Assembly: GCA_023653785.1 (NCBI GenBank)
Contig: JAMKCH010078855.1
Location: 62,001 to 126,000 of the forward strand
DNA length: 64,000 nucleotides
Direction: 5' to 3'
Origin: Ophioderma brevispina
Lineage: Eukaryota; Echinodermata; Ophiuroidea; Amphilepidida; Ophiodermatidae
Shown piece by piece: positions 11,201 to 23,500 of this stretch; position 1 is the first letter of the stretch, and each line of letters starts with the position of its first letter. The position numbers and the translations under genes were made by a program. A model generated the notes under the pieces. The model was not told where the DNA came from, ran no database searches, and saw only the letters and a program-made list of their open reading frames with translations.

Positions 11201-13337
11201 ATTAACAAACCGCGACGGCAGAGACAACTAGCGGTCCAACGACCGCGACGTATTTTTAAATATATTAGGGGATTACAGTGTCTATAGGAATGGTGAAAGA
11301 GTTGTGTGTGGGCTGGTGTGGGTAAGTAGATAGGTTCCATTTGGGTCTCATGTGAAGAGTCAACTTTAAAGGGGCTGTTCCAAGTGTCTTTGGGACCCCT
11401 AAACAAAAATTACCCAGAAGTAGTTCATTTTGGTATCAGATGAAAAGCATGCATTTTCTCCATTTGTCATCCTAAAATTTCAGCCTTCAAATCATTTTTT
11501 CACCAAAACGGGACCAAAATGATGTTTAATGGTTTTTAAACATCAGTATTAGCAGTAAGCATGAGGTATAGGGGTGTCTTCCCCTTCAAAAATCAGTTTT
11601 CTTCCAATACAATTTTTCCACTGGTTGTCACACCTGAGGTTAATTGCCCCCAAAAACACACTAAATTGTAAGATTTAGCTGAGTTCTGTTCATTTAGGTA
11701 CTTTTTGGGTTCTTATACAATTAGCATACACATTTGATGGGGCCATTACAAATTGTGTTTTGCCCCCTTTTAAATACTGCTGGAGAAACTTGTGTTAGTT
11801 TTTATTTCAGGAATTGTATTTTTAGTCATACAATTATTGAGCCAGATTGATGGAAAAAGTCATCAGGAAGTTGATTTTTCATTTTGGGCGGGATGAAATT
11901 TCTGCACATCACAAAAATTGGGTTTATCGACCGCCATTTTGAATGGGTTATACCGATTTTAATTTTTTTCTGTTATGTGGTTTGTGTTGATGTTACTTAA
12001 TCAATGACAGGGTTTTGGTATAAAAAATCAAGGAATTTGTACCAATTGTTAAGTTAAAATTGTCAGGAATTATAATAGCACGTTGACTATGTGTTGTTAG
12101 TAAAGTGGGGAAATTTTAACAAAAGGTTTTTTATTTTCCGGAATTTGTGAAAAATCACCACTGCGAAAATGTTTTCAACGGACATAAAAGTAAGCAGTGA
12201 TGGTAGGTTGTTTGCATATATGTAGTACTCCTCTATGGGACTCTCTGCTAGAAAACACAGAAAATGCTGACTTTTTTAATACATTTCAAAAAAATTATCT
12301 AATGTCAAAATTTATTCATCATGATTCATGAGGTACATGATTTTGCTTTCTTGACAAGGTATGTGTTTTATTAAGTCTTTGACGTATGCACGAGGTTATT
12401 TTGTGAATACAGTTTTCTTAGTTTGTTGTTTTAACCAGCACCATGCGCCACCTTTTTAGATGGACGTAGTGCTGTCATTATTATTATAAATAATTATTAT
12501 TATATAAAGTCAACATTGGAGAAAGGCCTAGATGGTGGTATTTTATGGGGGGTTTATACTCAAAAATTTTTGATATTTTAGCCCCCCACCACAGAATTTA
12601 ACTTTTGCCCAAAAAAATCACCCCCCAAGAAAGAGTCTGGCATGCACTGAGAAAGCAAGGGGGGGAGTAAGGCTATAAATCTCAAAATGATTCTTTAAAA
12701 GGGGGGCCCCATGCAGGGTGGTTGACTTAAACACTACATCTTACATAATTGACAAGATGCCAGGATGATTAAGACACACGGTAGGGTGTCAACCAAGTTT
12801 TAAATAAAACAACCCGAAAAACAGAAAAACAAAAACAGCAAAAAAGCATAGAAAACATCCCTGATCACAAAGCGACACCCACACCGTAAGTATATTAACA
12901 GAACCAAACTTCCCTTTGTTTGACGAGTAAAATAACTAGGTGGGAGTATCTTTAACCAATCGCTTAATTCGTAATACAAAAGCATAGCATGTATGTCAAC
13001 CATAAGAAGTATATATGACACATTTCGTGAGCAAGATATGATTTAAGAAAGCGGAAACGACAAGTTAAGACAATGCTTGCAAATGGTCATTTTATAACGA
13101 TTATTAGTGGCAAATGTGAAACTTAAAAAACAGTCTCACAGACCTACAGCTTAATACGAAATGAATATTGGCAAATGTAAGTTACATGATTTCTATTTAT
13201 CCTCATGATGTGCCTTTTACTGATAACATTGAAAATAATTGACTTTATACAAAGAAAAGGGTTTTACGAAATTCTTTTGGTCAACATCACTACTGAACCT
13301 TACATACTAGCATAACACAATTGCGTATTCAGCTACA
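11201..13337. other. Unassigned AT-rich sequence
   Basis: No gene or family recognised. It includes an (ATT)-rich patch near 12,478-12,505 and runs of C and G near 12,580-12,710. Confidence 0.4.
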
Positions 13338-13423
13338 AGCTCTGTGGCTCAGCGGTCTAAGCAATAGGCAATATTGATTTTACTTTGGATGTCTGCTTGT
13401 CAGTGCGAAGCCCGGCTGTGCCC
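13338..13423 (+). repeat. Degenerate tRNA-derived SINE head
   Basis: CTGTGGCTCAGCGGTCTAAGC gives a good A-box region (TGGCTCAGCGG). About 45 bases downstream CAGTGCGAAGCCCGGC sits where a B box should be but lacks the GGTTCGA core. It probably derives from a tRNA-like SINE; it is not an active tRNA gene. Confidence 0.45.
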
Positions 13424-13704
13424 ATATTTTGGGCATATTAATATATGCTAGTTCGTATTGAGCTCTGGTATCATTATTCTTTAATTTTGGGTATGAGGTA
13501 GGCTTGAAAAAGTCACCTGACCATAGAAAGGAATGGAAGTATTAATTAATATAAAATTGTACAAAGAGAGTTGACACATGCCTTGTATTGCAAATCTTCT
13601 ATACATATGTAATTGGTAGTATTCATCCATTAGTTCCATTTTACATTGAATGAATGTTCATAACAATAACAATGTCTTTGAAGTATTTGTAACAGACTAA
13701 AAGT

Positions 13705-13999
13705 CAGTGGCGTACCGACCGGGGCGGCAGGGGGAACGTTTCCCCCTCTGGCTTAAAAAAAGCGGAGGACGATATGGACCAAAATATGAATTTTCGTCCC
13801 TTGTTTGGGGGGAATTTCGACAATTTCAGCATAATTGGGCCAAATTAAAGTACATTCGGCAATTTTCGCGCATTTGGTCAATTAAATTCAGACTGAATTG
13901 GAGCAAATCAGGACGACTTACGAATTTTGCCCCTTCCGGCGGGACGGACTTGGCTTGGAAATTTGCCCCTCTGGATCGACTCCATCGGTACACCACTGC
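13705..13999. mobile_element. hAT-like MITE with 8-bp target duplication
   Basis: The terminal inverted repeats are CAGTGGCGTACCGA on the left and, in reverse, CAGTGGTGTACCGA on the right. CTAAAAGT stands on both sides (13,697-13,704 and 14,000-14,007), an 8-base target duplication as made by hAT transposases. The ends match the hAT CAGTGG type. The 295-bp interior has no transposase. The plus-strand 98-codon frame across it is not a gene. A truncated relative occurs at the outer ends of both palindrome arms (27,668 and 49,375). Confidence 0.88.
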
Positions 14000-14007
14000 C
14001 TAAAAGT

Positions 14008-14673
14008 GCTACTTTAGACGGAAAAGAAGGAGACAATAATTATGATGAAAACAGTTATTCATAAATACAATATCTAATTCTTTTAAACTTCGATGCGGTT
14101 GATTTCACGGGAATATGATCGCCTAATATATAAGTCCAGTTAGTGCTATCATTCCGAGTTTTAGCAGAGAGGACAAATTTCATGATATAAAGTCGAAATC
14201 AAGGAACTTGGTACGAAAGTACTGATTTTTTATTGAGATTTTCATTTAATACACTTGTAAATACCTCGTAATCAGTGTGCCACCGTTCATATTATTCACA
14301 ATTGCCTTTGCACATGTAGTGATGTCATGTGTAGCATGGGTATTCGTGCGGACAATTGGAATAAGTATATTTATAAATTATGTTCTCTAACAAAAAGATT
14401 CCTCTTGCTAGACCGGGGTTGCGTAAGGGGGTGGTTGCATAAGATTTTACAGGTATTTCAATAAAGTATTCAAATTTTCCTGCCAATAGGCCATAGTGGT
14501 ACTGTAAAATTCATAGGTCCATATTTTTGCAGGATGCCAATTGGCATGGAATACCAGCATGATTCAGGGTTTTTAACCCAATTAAAAGGTTTTGGAGTGA
14601 TGCGAATGGCATTTATAAATTATAAGCTTATCGGCAGAAATTTAAACAGGTGGTTTCCTCAATTGGAGATGGT
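14008..14673. other. Unassigned sequence
   Basis: AT-rich, no gene or repeat recognised. The 68-codon frame at 14,534-14,740 runs into the MITE at 14,674 and has no support. Confidence 0.4.
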
Positions 14674-14921
14674 CACTGCAAAAAAAGTGATTAGAAATAT
14701 TAAACAACTTTCTAAACATTATTTTGCACCACGTTTCTAAACCCATTGATAAAATATATGTTTAATATCTAAACACCTTAAGTCTAAACATGTTTAAATT
14801 AAACAATTTGGTAGGCATTTGACATGGTGTTTAGAGATTTGAAACCAAGCATTTGAGATTTGACATGTTTAATACCTAAACTCTAAATTGCACCACGTTT
14901 CTAAAACACTGTTTTGCAGTG
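14674..14921. mobile_element. MITE with CACTGCAAAA termini
   Basis: Left end CACTGCAAAAAAAGTG, right end in reverse CACTGCAAAACAGTG. Subterminal words TTCTAAA and TGCACCACGTTTCTAAA recur, the latter at 14,726 and 14,888. The interior is repeats of TTTAAACA/TGTTTAAA-like words. No coding capacity. No exact target duplication. CACTG ends occur in several DNA-transposon superfamilies, so I do not assign one. Confidence 0.72.
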
Positions 14922-15548
14922 GTGGTGATAGAATTGCTATGTGTTCTCTTAGTAAAATACGACTTACTGAACTAAATGCAAACAGTAACTCATTCTTTTC
15001 TTTTCAAATGTAAAATAGCAGTGTAATATCACCAAAAGGTACAAAAATACATTTCCACAATTTTATGTTCTTTTTAATTCTATTTTTTGTGAAAAATGCC
15101 CACAAATTGCAGAAACTTTAAAATCTGAATATCTCAGTAACTGAAGAAGACGATAAAAACGTCAAAAAAGCACTAAAAGTTTTATGTTCCCATTATAATA
15201 AATTTATATAAAATCTGAGACTCAATTTTGATAGCCCTTTAAGCTCTTCATATTTTATTATCTATGTTAAGAGCAGTATAGACAACCAAATCAATTACCT
15301 GAATATACCGAGAAAAAAAACTGGACTTCAAAAACTGTAATTAGAAACATTGTTCAATACTTCCCCAAACACTTTACTTTACTTAAACAACACATCACGT
15401 ATATGGAATAATCACACACATTCAACTAAGTGTATTTATAACTGTTCATGGAAACAGGATTTTCTTGCAAATTGACCAACTGCAATTTGCACAGCTATTC
15501 GATGTTCACCAAAATAAAGGAAATCTACCAAAAAGACGTTGGCAACAT
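14922..15548. other. Unassigned AT-rich sequence
   Basis: No recognised gene or element. Confidence 0.4.
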
Positions 15549-15663
15549 AAAAAGCCACCAAGTTTTAAAAAAGAGTACGAGCCATATAAAGATAATAAAT
15601 GTAAAGAGAGCACCTAGTATACTCAAGTTCGTCTGCCCCATTGGCAAACTTGGGCCCATTTCC
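15549..15663 (+). repeat. Inverted repeat, left arm (115 bp)
   Basis: Near-perfect inverted partner of 16,350-16,464 (pairs sum to 32,013). Landmarks are AGCCACCAAGTTTTAAAA, TAAAGAGAGCAC and GCCCCATTGGCAAACTTGG. Loop 686 bases. Confidence 0.9.
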
Positions 15664-15938
15664 CATTCATGCAAAAGAAAATGCATGCCCGTTTTCCCAC
15701 CGTCAACCTCCATACAGCCTAAATCTATAGTTTTAAATGCTAGAGGTGCTGATGTAATAATATTGAGTTCAAAAGAGTTCCTCTTCATGTGAGGTAATTG
15801 CGGTAACCAGAGCAGCGGTAACCTTCCTATGGTGTTTAGTACTGTTCTTTCTACCATAGTATCTCACAGAAAGACTGGTACCAAAAACCTACCCAGAAAC
15901 ATACATGAACTCTTCCACAGAACTCATAACCAACATAC

Positions 15939-16072
15939 CTTCCAGAACAGTCGACTGTCGGAACACATTTTCGACGGTAAAAGAATTGCGCCACGTGGAT
16001 GATGTTACAATGAGATTGGACTTTATTCCGTATATTGAATACATAGTTCCGACGGATCTGCACTCGAACGGT
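15939..16072 (-). CDS. Candidate internal exon, unknown protein
   Basis: On the minus strand a long T-rich tract (TTTTTTGTTTTTGTTTG, then TTTCTTGTTGTTGG) leads to an AAAG acceptor at 16,073-16,076. The 134-base segment is open in two frames, and it ends GGAAG followed by GTATGT (15,933-15,938), a strong donor. One frame gives a protein-like stretch with SVGTMYSIYGIKSN and TWRNSFTVENVF; the other is rich in basic residues. I recognise no domain. It lies in the loop between the 115-bp inverted repeats, so it could also be part of a transposon. No flanking exon was identified. Confidence 0.33.
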
Positions 16073-16349
16073 CTTTGAATTGTTGAATTAATACCAACAA
16101 CAAGAAACCAAGCAAGAAAACAAACAAAAACAAAAAAACTAAGCAATATCAAATTGAAAAGTATTCAAGTCAGAACAAGACGGCCTTTACAAAAGAAATA
16201 GGAATACTAATTCCAAACTCACTACCAATATAACCTTAAGCAAGAATAAGTGCAGTTTGGAATTATTTAATCAACAATTTGGTCTGATGATGATGGTTGC
16301 TTTAATGAATTACCATGAATGTTCTAAAAAAAAAAGAATTTGGAATAGA

Positions 16350-16464
16350 AGAAATGGGACCAAGTTTGCCAATGGGGCAGATGCACTTGAGTATACTTGG
16401 TGCTCTCTTTACATTTATTAACTTTATATGGCTCGTACTCTTTTTTAAAACTTGGTGGCTTTTT
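16350..16464 (-). repeat. Inverted repeat, right arm (115 bp)
   Basis: Partner of 15,549-15,663 with few mismatches. Homology stops sharply at both ends, so the pair may be the termini of an 0.9-kb element or a solo inverted duplication. Confidence 0.9.
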
Positions 16465-16859
16465 AGATTGAAGTACATATAGAAGATAATCTATCACAGG
16501 CAGACTGTGTGGATTCAGAGATGCAGGTCACTTAGATACTCTAACAGGAAGTCCCAAGATGGTGGATAATCCCTATTTTTGAGACAATAAAGGTGGTGCA
16601 ACCAGTATTCCAAATTAGCTCCTCCCCCTACCCAGGCAATGATAACCTGTATGGCTTCTCAGATTAGAGATCATATCACTGGAAACTTAACATCTGAAAG
16701 AAATGCATCTAAAGATCCAATTGGGTTGTGGTCTAAATTGATTACTAGTATTCAGACCACTCAAGGGCATGTTTGGTTTTGTTACAATAAAACCCAGGGA
16801 AGTGGGCATTTGTGAAATTGCAAGGTGGATGTCATGCTTGTGTAAAAGTAAAAAAATGC
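16465..16859. other. Unassigned sequence
   Basis: No gene or repeat recognised. Confidence 0.4.
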
Positions 16860-17850
16860 ATAATTAGGATCATTTTTTAGATCAGGTAATGTATGCACGT
16901 ACATTGTTTAGGGTATCAAAATAATAAAAAAATGCAAAATTAGGGTATGCTTTTCACATCAGATATTACGTGTTTAAGGTGTGACATTTTACTACTTGAA
17001 AAAAATCACATTAAAAAAATGAATAGTTTTTTTTCACTATTTTCTCCTAATTTCATGTAGGTTCCCCAAGTGATTTTAAATGATTTCTGAATTTAACGAA
17101 TACCCAGTATTTTGCAAAGGTGATTCCTTAATTTCTCTATGTCGTCGTCTCCTATCCATAGCCTTTATAATGAGGAGTTTTATTTTATTTCTGCATGCTA
17201 TAATCTGCACTATAAATGACCGATCATTACCCTAATTCCATCTCTGCACATATGTGTATATCTAATTTATGTCAATCAAAATAAGGTCTTGAATATTTTA
17301 TTACAGGTTTCAATAAAATAGATGAATTTACAGAATTGGTCAATTACAATGAGACCGATTAATTCCAGGACAAAATTTGAAATTTAAATAATTTAAATCC
17401 ATTACATTTAAACTTATTAGGCCCTAGATATGAATTTTAAGTCTTTTCAAAGTTTTTATCCCTAATTTAAGTGTCTTAGACTTTCTTTGAAATTTAGAAA
17501 ATGTAACATAAAGCAGTGACATATGCAAATGGATACTTTTACACATAGGAGTGAAATAAAATACATGAAAGCTTCAATGAAATCATGTGTGAATACTTCC
17601 TTTATCAGGGCAGGGTAAAATAAGAGACTATAGCCTTTCATTGTATGGTTCTGGGTACATTATATAAACATACTTGCTTAGGGTATCAAAGTACTTGTTT
17701 AGGGTGAATTTTTCAACAGTTATGCAAATTTCTTGTTTAGGGTATAAAATTAAACCAAAATACTTGTTAAGGGTAGAAAAATCAACTAAAATACTTGCTT
17801 AGGGTGTTTTCTTATCAAGTGAAAATGTGCGCTTAGGGTACATTCTGGAA
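16860..17850 (+). repeat. Dispersed ACTTGYTTAGGGT-type degenerate repeats
   Basis: The word TTAGGGT, usually as CTTGTTTAGGGTATAAAA or CTTGCTTAGGGT, recurs all on the plus strand in two clusters (about 16,905-16,975 and 17,680-17,840), spaced 25-45 bases. Between them is unassigned AT-rich DNA. It resembles neither a true telomere array nor a clean satellite. Confidence 0.6.
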
Positions 17851-19295
17851 GGCCATACATGAGCAGGACATCCACATTGGAATGCAAGTGGCTCCCACGG
17901 TAATAAAATCATCAAAAGCACTGGAAATTAATGTATGATAGATATGTACTACAGTTCAGTGGCAAGCCATAACTTTTCTATTGGATACCCATCATGTTTT
18001 AAACAAGTGTTTCAAAAGACTCAGGTCAGCAGCCATCTAGCCTAAAGCAGGACCTTTCTTCATAGAGATGCCAACGTTGCTTGTCTATTGAGCGGTAATA
18101 CACTTGGTCTCAAATTGCACATATTCACTGCAGTCAATTTGGCAGGATCAATCAATCAATCTTTCCACCTGCATCTCTGAAGTGATATTTTTAAAAATGC
18201 ATAGAATCTGTCATTTTAATGTCTCCAACCTTCTCTGCACAATTTGCTGTGACATTCTGACACAGGTGTTGTCATATCGGTCCACTAAATGTGACAAATA
18301 ACTCTATGGTGCCGTTTATATTAGACGGGTTCTTTTATCAGTGGTTTGCCTCGCTATTTGGTAAAGTGAAATCCATTTGGGTGGTTATAGCATGAATCCT
18401 CTTGGGGTAGTCTTTCACTGCCTTGTAGGAGATCTGCATCAATGACTAAACCCACATATCTATCAATTGATTTCTTTAAAGTATGATAAAACTTTTACTT
18501 AGAAAAGAGAGAGAGAGAGAGATTGTCGGCCTACATTCCATCATCACCTTAGTTTTTGAGGATGTTGTTCTTACATTTTTGTATTTGTAGTTGGTGGTAA
18601 TCATTGATAAAATTGTGTCAATGAATCCTGGTATACTTTTTACTATGTTTATAAATCTGTACATTTTTTGTTATCAGAAATTTGGTAGAATCAAGAAATA
18701 TATTAATAGGACACTTTATAAGGCTTCTCACACTGAGCAAGTGATCGATTGACTTTTGAGATCAATCACCATTTTTTTAAAGACTAATAGAGCCGTTTTC
18801 TGAATAATACATGCGCATATGCAATAACACCTTAGTTACAAGGTTTAAAGATATCCAAGTTAAACATTTAATGACCTACTTTTTTCATGAAATGCTTCTT
18901 TTTAGGCATTTTTGACAGTGGTTGTCACTGACTTTTAATGCCAGGACATCTTTTTAAATGTTATGGCATGTTATGCTGGTTTGTTTCCGTACAGAAATTG
19001 TATGCTTTCGTCATGAAATTCATTGAGTCGAACAAGGAAATTCAACATGGCAAATAGTCTCCCATACAAAACCACATTATTTAAATTTTCAAGTGTTAAT
19101 CTCATTTTTCAATTGAGTTTGATAATAAGCGAAATCAGCATTAAAGAATTGACGATGCATTGTGGGTAATATCATGCCGATCACGGGTATCCTAAAATCT
19201 TGAAAACACAATGAGGTTGCTGTAGTTTTCCAATGAGATGAACTCTGCCGTTACCACAAAAATTCCTTGCTATTATGTTTCGTGTGCTGTTTGGC
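17851..19295. other. Unassigned sequence with an (AG)n run
   Basis: A short (AG)n tract at about 18,503-18,522. No supported gene. Confidence 0.4.
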
Positions 19296-19300
19296 CTTTG

Positions 19301-20269
19301 TACACTGTTAAAAATAAACCTGTAAAAAAACAGGGATTTGACTGGCAGCTGGGACTCACAACGTGCAGAACGTAAAATAACTGGAGCCATAAAAATACGA
19401 AACCATTGCAAGGAACGTAAAATAACGTTATTGTTGGTTTTTGAAAGAATTAAAACGTTATTACAATCCTCTGACCAAATTTTCATGGTGTAGCTATGGC
19501 ATCATACAAACGTTGTATTTACGTCACCACGTGGTTATAAAAAAGTTTATTTCAGGCAAACAATTTCGAGAAAAAGGCAATAAACAAAGGGAAAACCTGA
19601 AGAAATAAAAATTTAAACCAGTTTATACAATGTTTTATATGGTAATGTATACATTCCAATGTCACCAATTACTTTTATCATCATATGAGTAAACTCAACC
19701 TTACATAGATTCGAACCAGGGCCTTAAGATTACAAGTCCTAAACCTATCCACTACACTACATGACTTTACAGATATCAGATGCGAAAATTAAATATATAT
19801 ATATATATGTGTGTGTGTGTACTACTTTTTTTCAAATTAAACTAAATATAATACAAAAAGGAGGAATCGAGTTCAACAAGAGTTTTCAAAATTATTTTTA
19901 AAAATGAAAGGGAAAATAAGATTTTGAATTTTTTAATGACGTTACTTATGACGTTATTTAACACATTTTATAGGTAAAACGATTTTCATAGTTCATATTC
20001 TTACAATTAAAAACAAGTATGTTAAAAAAGAACGTAATTATTACGAAAATATATTAACGGTTCAGCGTTTTTTTTTTTTTTTTTTTTAAAATACTACCTT
20101 TTTCAAAAGGTGGAGTATTTATTTTATAACCACGTTATTTACATTTTTATGCTTCCAAATTGTAATTTCAGTTAGGTATAGGTAATAAAGGTGAAGATTA
20201 TTGATTAATTAGGGTTACCATAATTTAAGTTAAAGTTGGTAAAATTAGGAACATTTTTTTAACCGTGTA
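19301..20269. mobile_element. 969-bp DNA transposon derivative with 5-bp target duplication
   Basis: Ends are TACACTGTTAAAAATAA on the left and, in reverse, TACACGGTTAAAAAAAT on the right. CTTTG flanks it on both sides (19,296-19,300 and 20,270-20,274), a 5-base target duplication. The interior holds repeats of GAACGTAAAATAACG, an (AT)n(GT)n microsatellite (about 19,793-19,820), a T run (about 20,067-20,087) and a nested tRNA-like SINE head (19,707-19,765). No transposase. Superfamily uncertain. Confidence 0.78.
19707..19765 (-). repeat. tRNA-derived SINE head nested in the transposon
   Basis: On the minus strand ATGTAGTGTAGTGGATAGG matches a tRNA A-box region. CCTGGTTCGAATCT supplies a near-consensus B box (GGTTCGAATC) about 35 bases later. 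It may retain pol III promoter character, but the stems do not form a normal tRNA. Confidence 0.65.
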
Positions 20270-20389
20270 CTTTGTCACATTTGTATTACTGGCAACAAAA
20301 TAGTTTCAATTAAAATGATTAAAGTGGTAAAAGACAAGAAAAAAGCCAACCAATTCATGTTAGCGGCTTTAGTTCATCACATTTGGCGA

Positions 20390-20560
20390 AACGATGCAAC
20401 CCTCGCCCTGGCTCGTCGCATGACTCACCCCGCAAATCTGACGCACATGCGCAGTCAACCAGAAGGTCAAATGCCGATTAGCTGATTTGAACATTGCAGA
20501 TGCATACTGAATACAAATTTCGGCCATTTTCAATGTGAGTTGCTCAGAACCATTTTTGGG
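20390..20560 (+). promoter_or_regulatory. Possible CpG promoter-like patch with an NRF1-like site
   Basis: A locally CpG-rich stretch in AT-rich surroundings includes GACGCACATGCGCAG (about 20,440-20,454), close to the NRF1 palindrome. A possible splice donor (GTGAGT) follows at about 20,536. No coding exon could be tied to it, and the 108-codon frame at 20,679-21,005 does not look like a protein. Confidence 0.2.
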
Positions 20561-23500
20561 AAATCAGTTTAACATCAATCATAAATGCTATGCCGTGAAG
20601 ATATGATAGATAACTGTAACAAACTGTCATCAACAAGCTATTCTAGTTAAGGCCATCGTCTGGTAACCTCGCCAACATATGAAAGGAGATTGCTTGCCCG
20701 GACCACAGCCCCATAATCATAATGTATCAATGTTAACCCTAATGCCTAATCTGTTTCTAGCTTATCTCTGGGAAGGGGTGAAAGGAAGAGGCGAGGGAGA
20801 ACGAAAGCATTTGCAAAGTTCGGGTTGTCTCGAACCGGAGTGCCTTCAGGCCAACAGTCCCATGACCGTGATACCACACTACGACCGTGATTTTGTGCCC
20901 ATTACGAGGCTTTGTTTGATGTTGTCATTGCTATGCATCCGTGACTTAGTGCATTTTTCTCACTCTAGTGCTGTTTGGATTTTGGTGAGATTCCGTGGTC
21001 TTTAGGGTTTAATTGTATCAAAATTGACTTATAATCTTGAAGATCATTGTGATCTCATCTACAGAGTAAACAAGCCCAGTTGTTATCATTTGTTTTGTCT
21101 TCATGTGGTTCTACTTGAATGCATCAAAATTAAAACTTGCAGTTCTGGTGTAAAAATCTCGCTCAGCAAAAACACCTCAGATAACTTCCTTTGTGTAAGT
21201 GTGCTCATTAAATTGTATTATTAAGAATTTCATTTAATGGTGTATCAAGTTGCTGCTGACCCCCATTGGATGATGATAAATTAAAATGCCTGATGTTTAC
21301 ATTTCAAATTCGAGAAGCACTGATCTTCATCCTTCCTTCCATTTGCTTTTATGATGACGATTCGGTTGTTTGTTATGCTCTTACATCCCAGCCAGAAGAG
21401 GACAGGAGGTATTAGGGAAATATACTATGCTTCTATCTAAAACTTGAATTTATTCAATGTGAAATAAGGTATAAGCTTAGGAAAGTGAGAGGGGGGGAGA
21501 AGAGGGAGGAGAGATGTACATTAAAGTTTTTGATTTCAAGACCCATGTATGATATAAGTTGAATAGAATCTTTATCCTGAACAAATATCACTTTGGCATG
21601 TTTTAAAACATGCTGAAACCAGAGGGATTTAAAATTTGGGATTGGTATGTTCAAGTAGCACAATTTTGGTGAGTCAAAAATTTAAAGATGGTATATTGTT
21701 GCCCAGTCAAGCATTTTATTGCATGAGGGGGTTCCTTTAATTTGGAGCACTTTGACCAAAATCTGCAATCAGTACCATGTGTAAATTCTGGATTTTTTGT
21801 GTGTGTATCTCAAAAGTTTAACTTTAAAGTTGAATTGTTTGAATCACAAAAAACATCTAGCATGAAACTCAAGCAAATGTCAGAAGACATTTGATTGAAA
21901 ACCTAAATCTCAGTGGTGTAGTTTACCACAAATTCAGGCAATTTAAGGTCAATTTGGTATCAATGAACCAGCACTGATTGGTTGCCAGAAAGAAAATAGA
22001 AGAATATAATATTACCTAAAATTGCTAGGAGGGTCGTGTGCTCAGTGTGGATGATTTAAATCCAGAACTGTGGCTAAAATAGCGTGTGAGTGTCAATAAA
22101 TAGAACACTGTTACATGAAAGGGAAGGAAGAAATGTGAAAAGGCTACTGTAGCAGAGACGACAATAGAATTAGTGGGGTAATTCTGATTCTATCAACCTG
22201 GTGCTGAGTATCAAAGGAAATTGGTTACCCCTTAGTGGTTATACACCACTAACTGGCTGCCGTAAGCAAGGGGGTGACACGCATTCAAAAACCGTCGTCC
22301 GTGCTGGGCGCTGACATTTTGAATATGCCACGGAATAATTATCAGTTTGGGTTGCTTGTGATACACACAATAATGTCAATCGATACAAACATCCGCCAAA
22401 ATATCCAGTTGTATGGATGTTGGGTGGTATTGGGTTGTTTAAATGTTGTCCTACCCATGGCCACAAACGAATGAAATGACAATCAGTCGTCTTGATTTAA
22501 ATAAAACAGCCTCAATGAATAATCTTTTAACCTAAGCGCGCATTCATTGAGAAAAAAGAGTATCGAGCACAATGATCAGGTACACTATTATTACAACCTG
22601 GGCACCTCTAACACCTACATTAATTTGTATCACTACAGAGTAGTGTATATGCAAGCGGCACCAAACAGTAGGTGGAAGGAAGAAGCGGAGGCAGCCATTG
22701 ATTCTATATTGTTGGTACTCTAGGTTTCTTTGTGGTCGGCAAAAACATGCGAGACGGTGAAATTCTAAAGATTACGTAACTTTGTGCCTCGCTATCTATA
22801 TAGAACCTCTTTGGCCCGTAAGGATCAAAAATCTTGGGTGACTAACGTTCTGCATGGCATTTGGAAAACGTGCTTTAAAATGGCTGAAAAATGCACTAGT
22901 TATATTAGAAAGTGATGAAATTTTCATGATTACATGGGGTTAGACTTGGTATGTTTTGTTTTCGCAACTAAGTGGCATTTTGACGTGATTTTGAGGGAAT
23001 TTACTCCGCGGTCATCATTTTCACATCGATTTGAAAACTTACTCGCTTGGCGACTATGGAGAATCTTGGGTTGCCTGTCTGAATATTGGGCAGTTTGGTG
23101 ATTCGTAATTAAAATATTTTCTGGTCATCATATTTCAAATTTTTAGCTGTACTTGGGGTGATGTGTTGATTTCCTCTGTTGGAACTTTAATGTGAACGAA
23201 ACATGCTCAAAGGTTGCCATTTTCCCCAATAGACTACTGTGTATAAGTGATTAGTGGTGAGACTAGTGGTGGTATATGATGCTTACAAAATATGTTGAAT
23301 AGAAATAAATGTAACTTAAAGATGGATGACCCGATTAGGGTCGATTTTTTTTAATCATTGTTTTTGGTCCATCAGATGTGTGTTGCCAATCCAGCTTTCT
23401 AAAAAAAAAAATGTACATTCGAACAAAAAATTGGTTAATCATGAAATAAAACAAATCATTTTACTTGGCATAAGATAAAAGAACAAAGACTGGGCTTCCA

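Noticed and set aside
15448..15792. 114-codon plus-strand frame
   Set aside because: It runs across the 115-bp inverted repeat, and the opposite strand is open over the same bases. The inverted symmetry accounts for both.
16905..17840. Interstitial telomere array
   Set aside because: TTAGGG occurs only once per 25-45 bases with variable sequence between, not as contiguous hexamers.
20679..21005. 108-codon frame downstream of the CpG patch as a gene
   Set aside because: Composition and absence of recognisable motifs or splice structure do not distinguish it from chance. Only the patch itself was kept, at low confidence.
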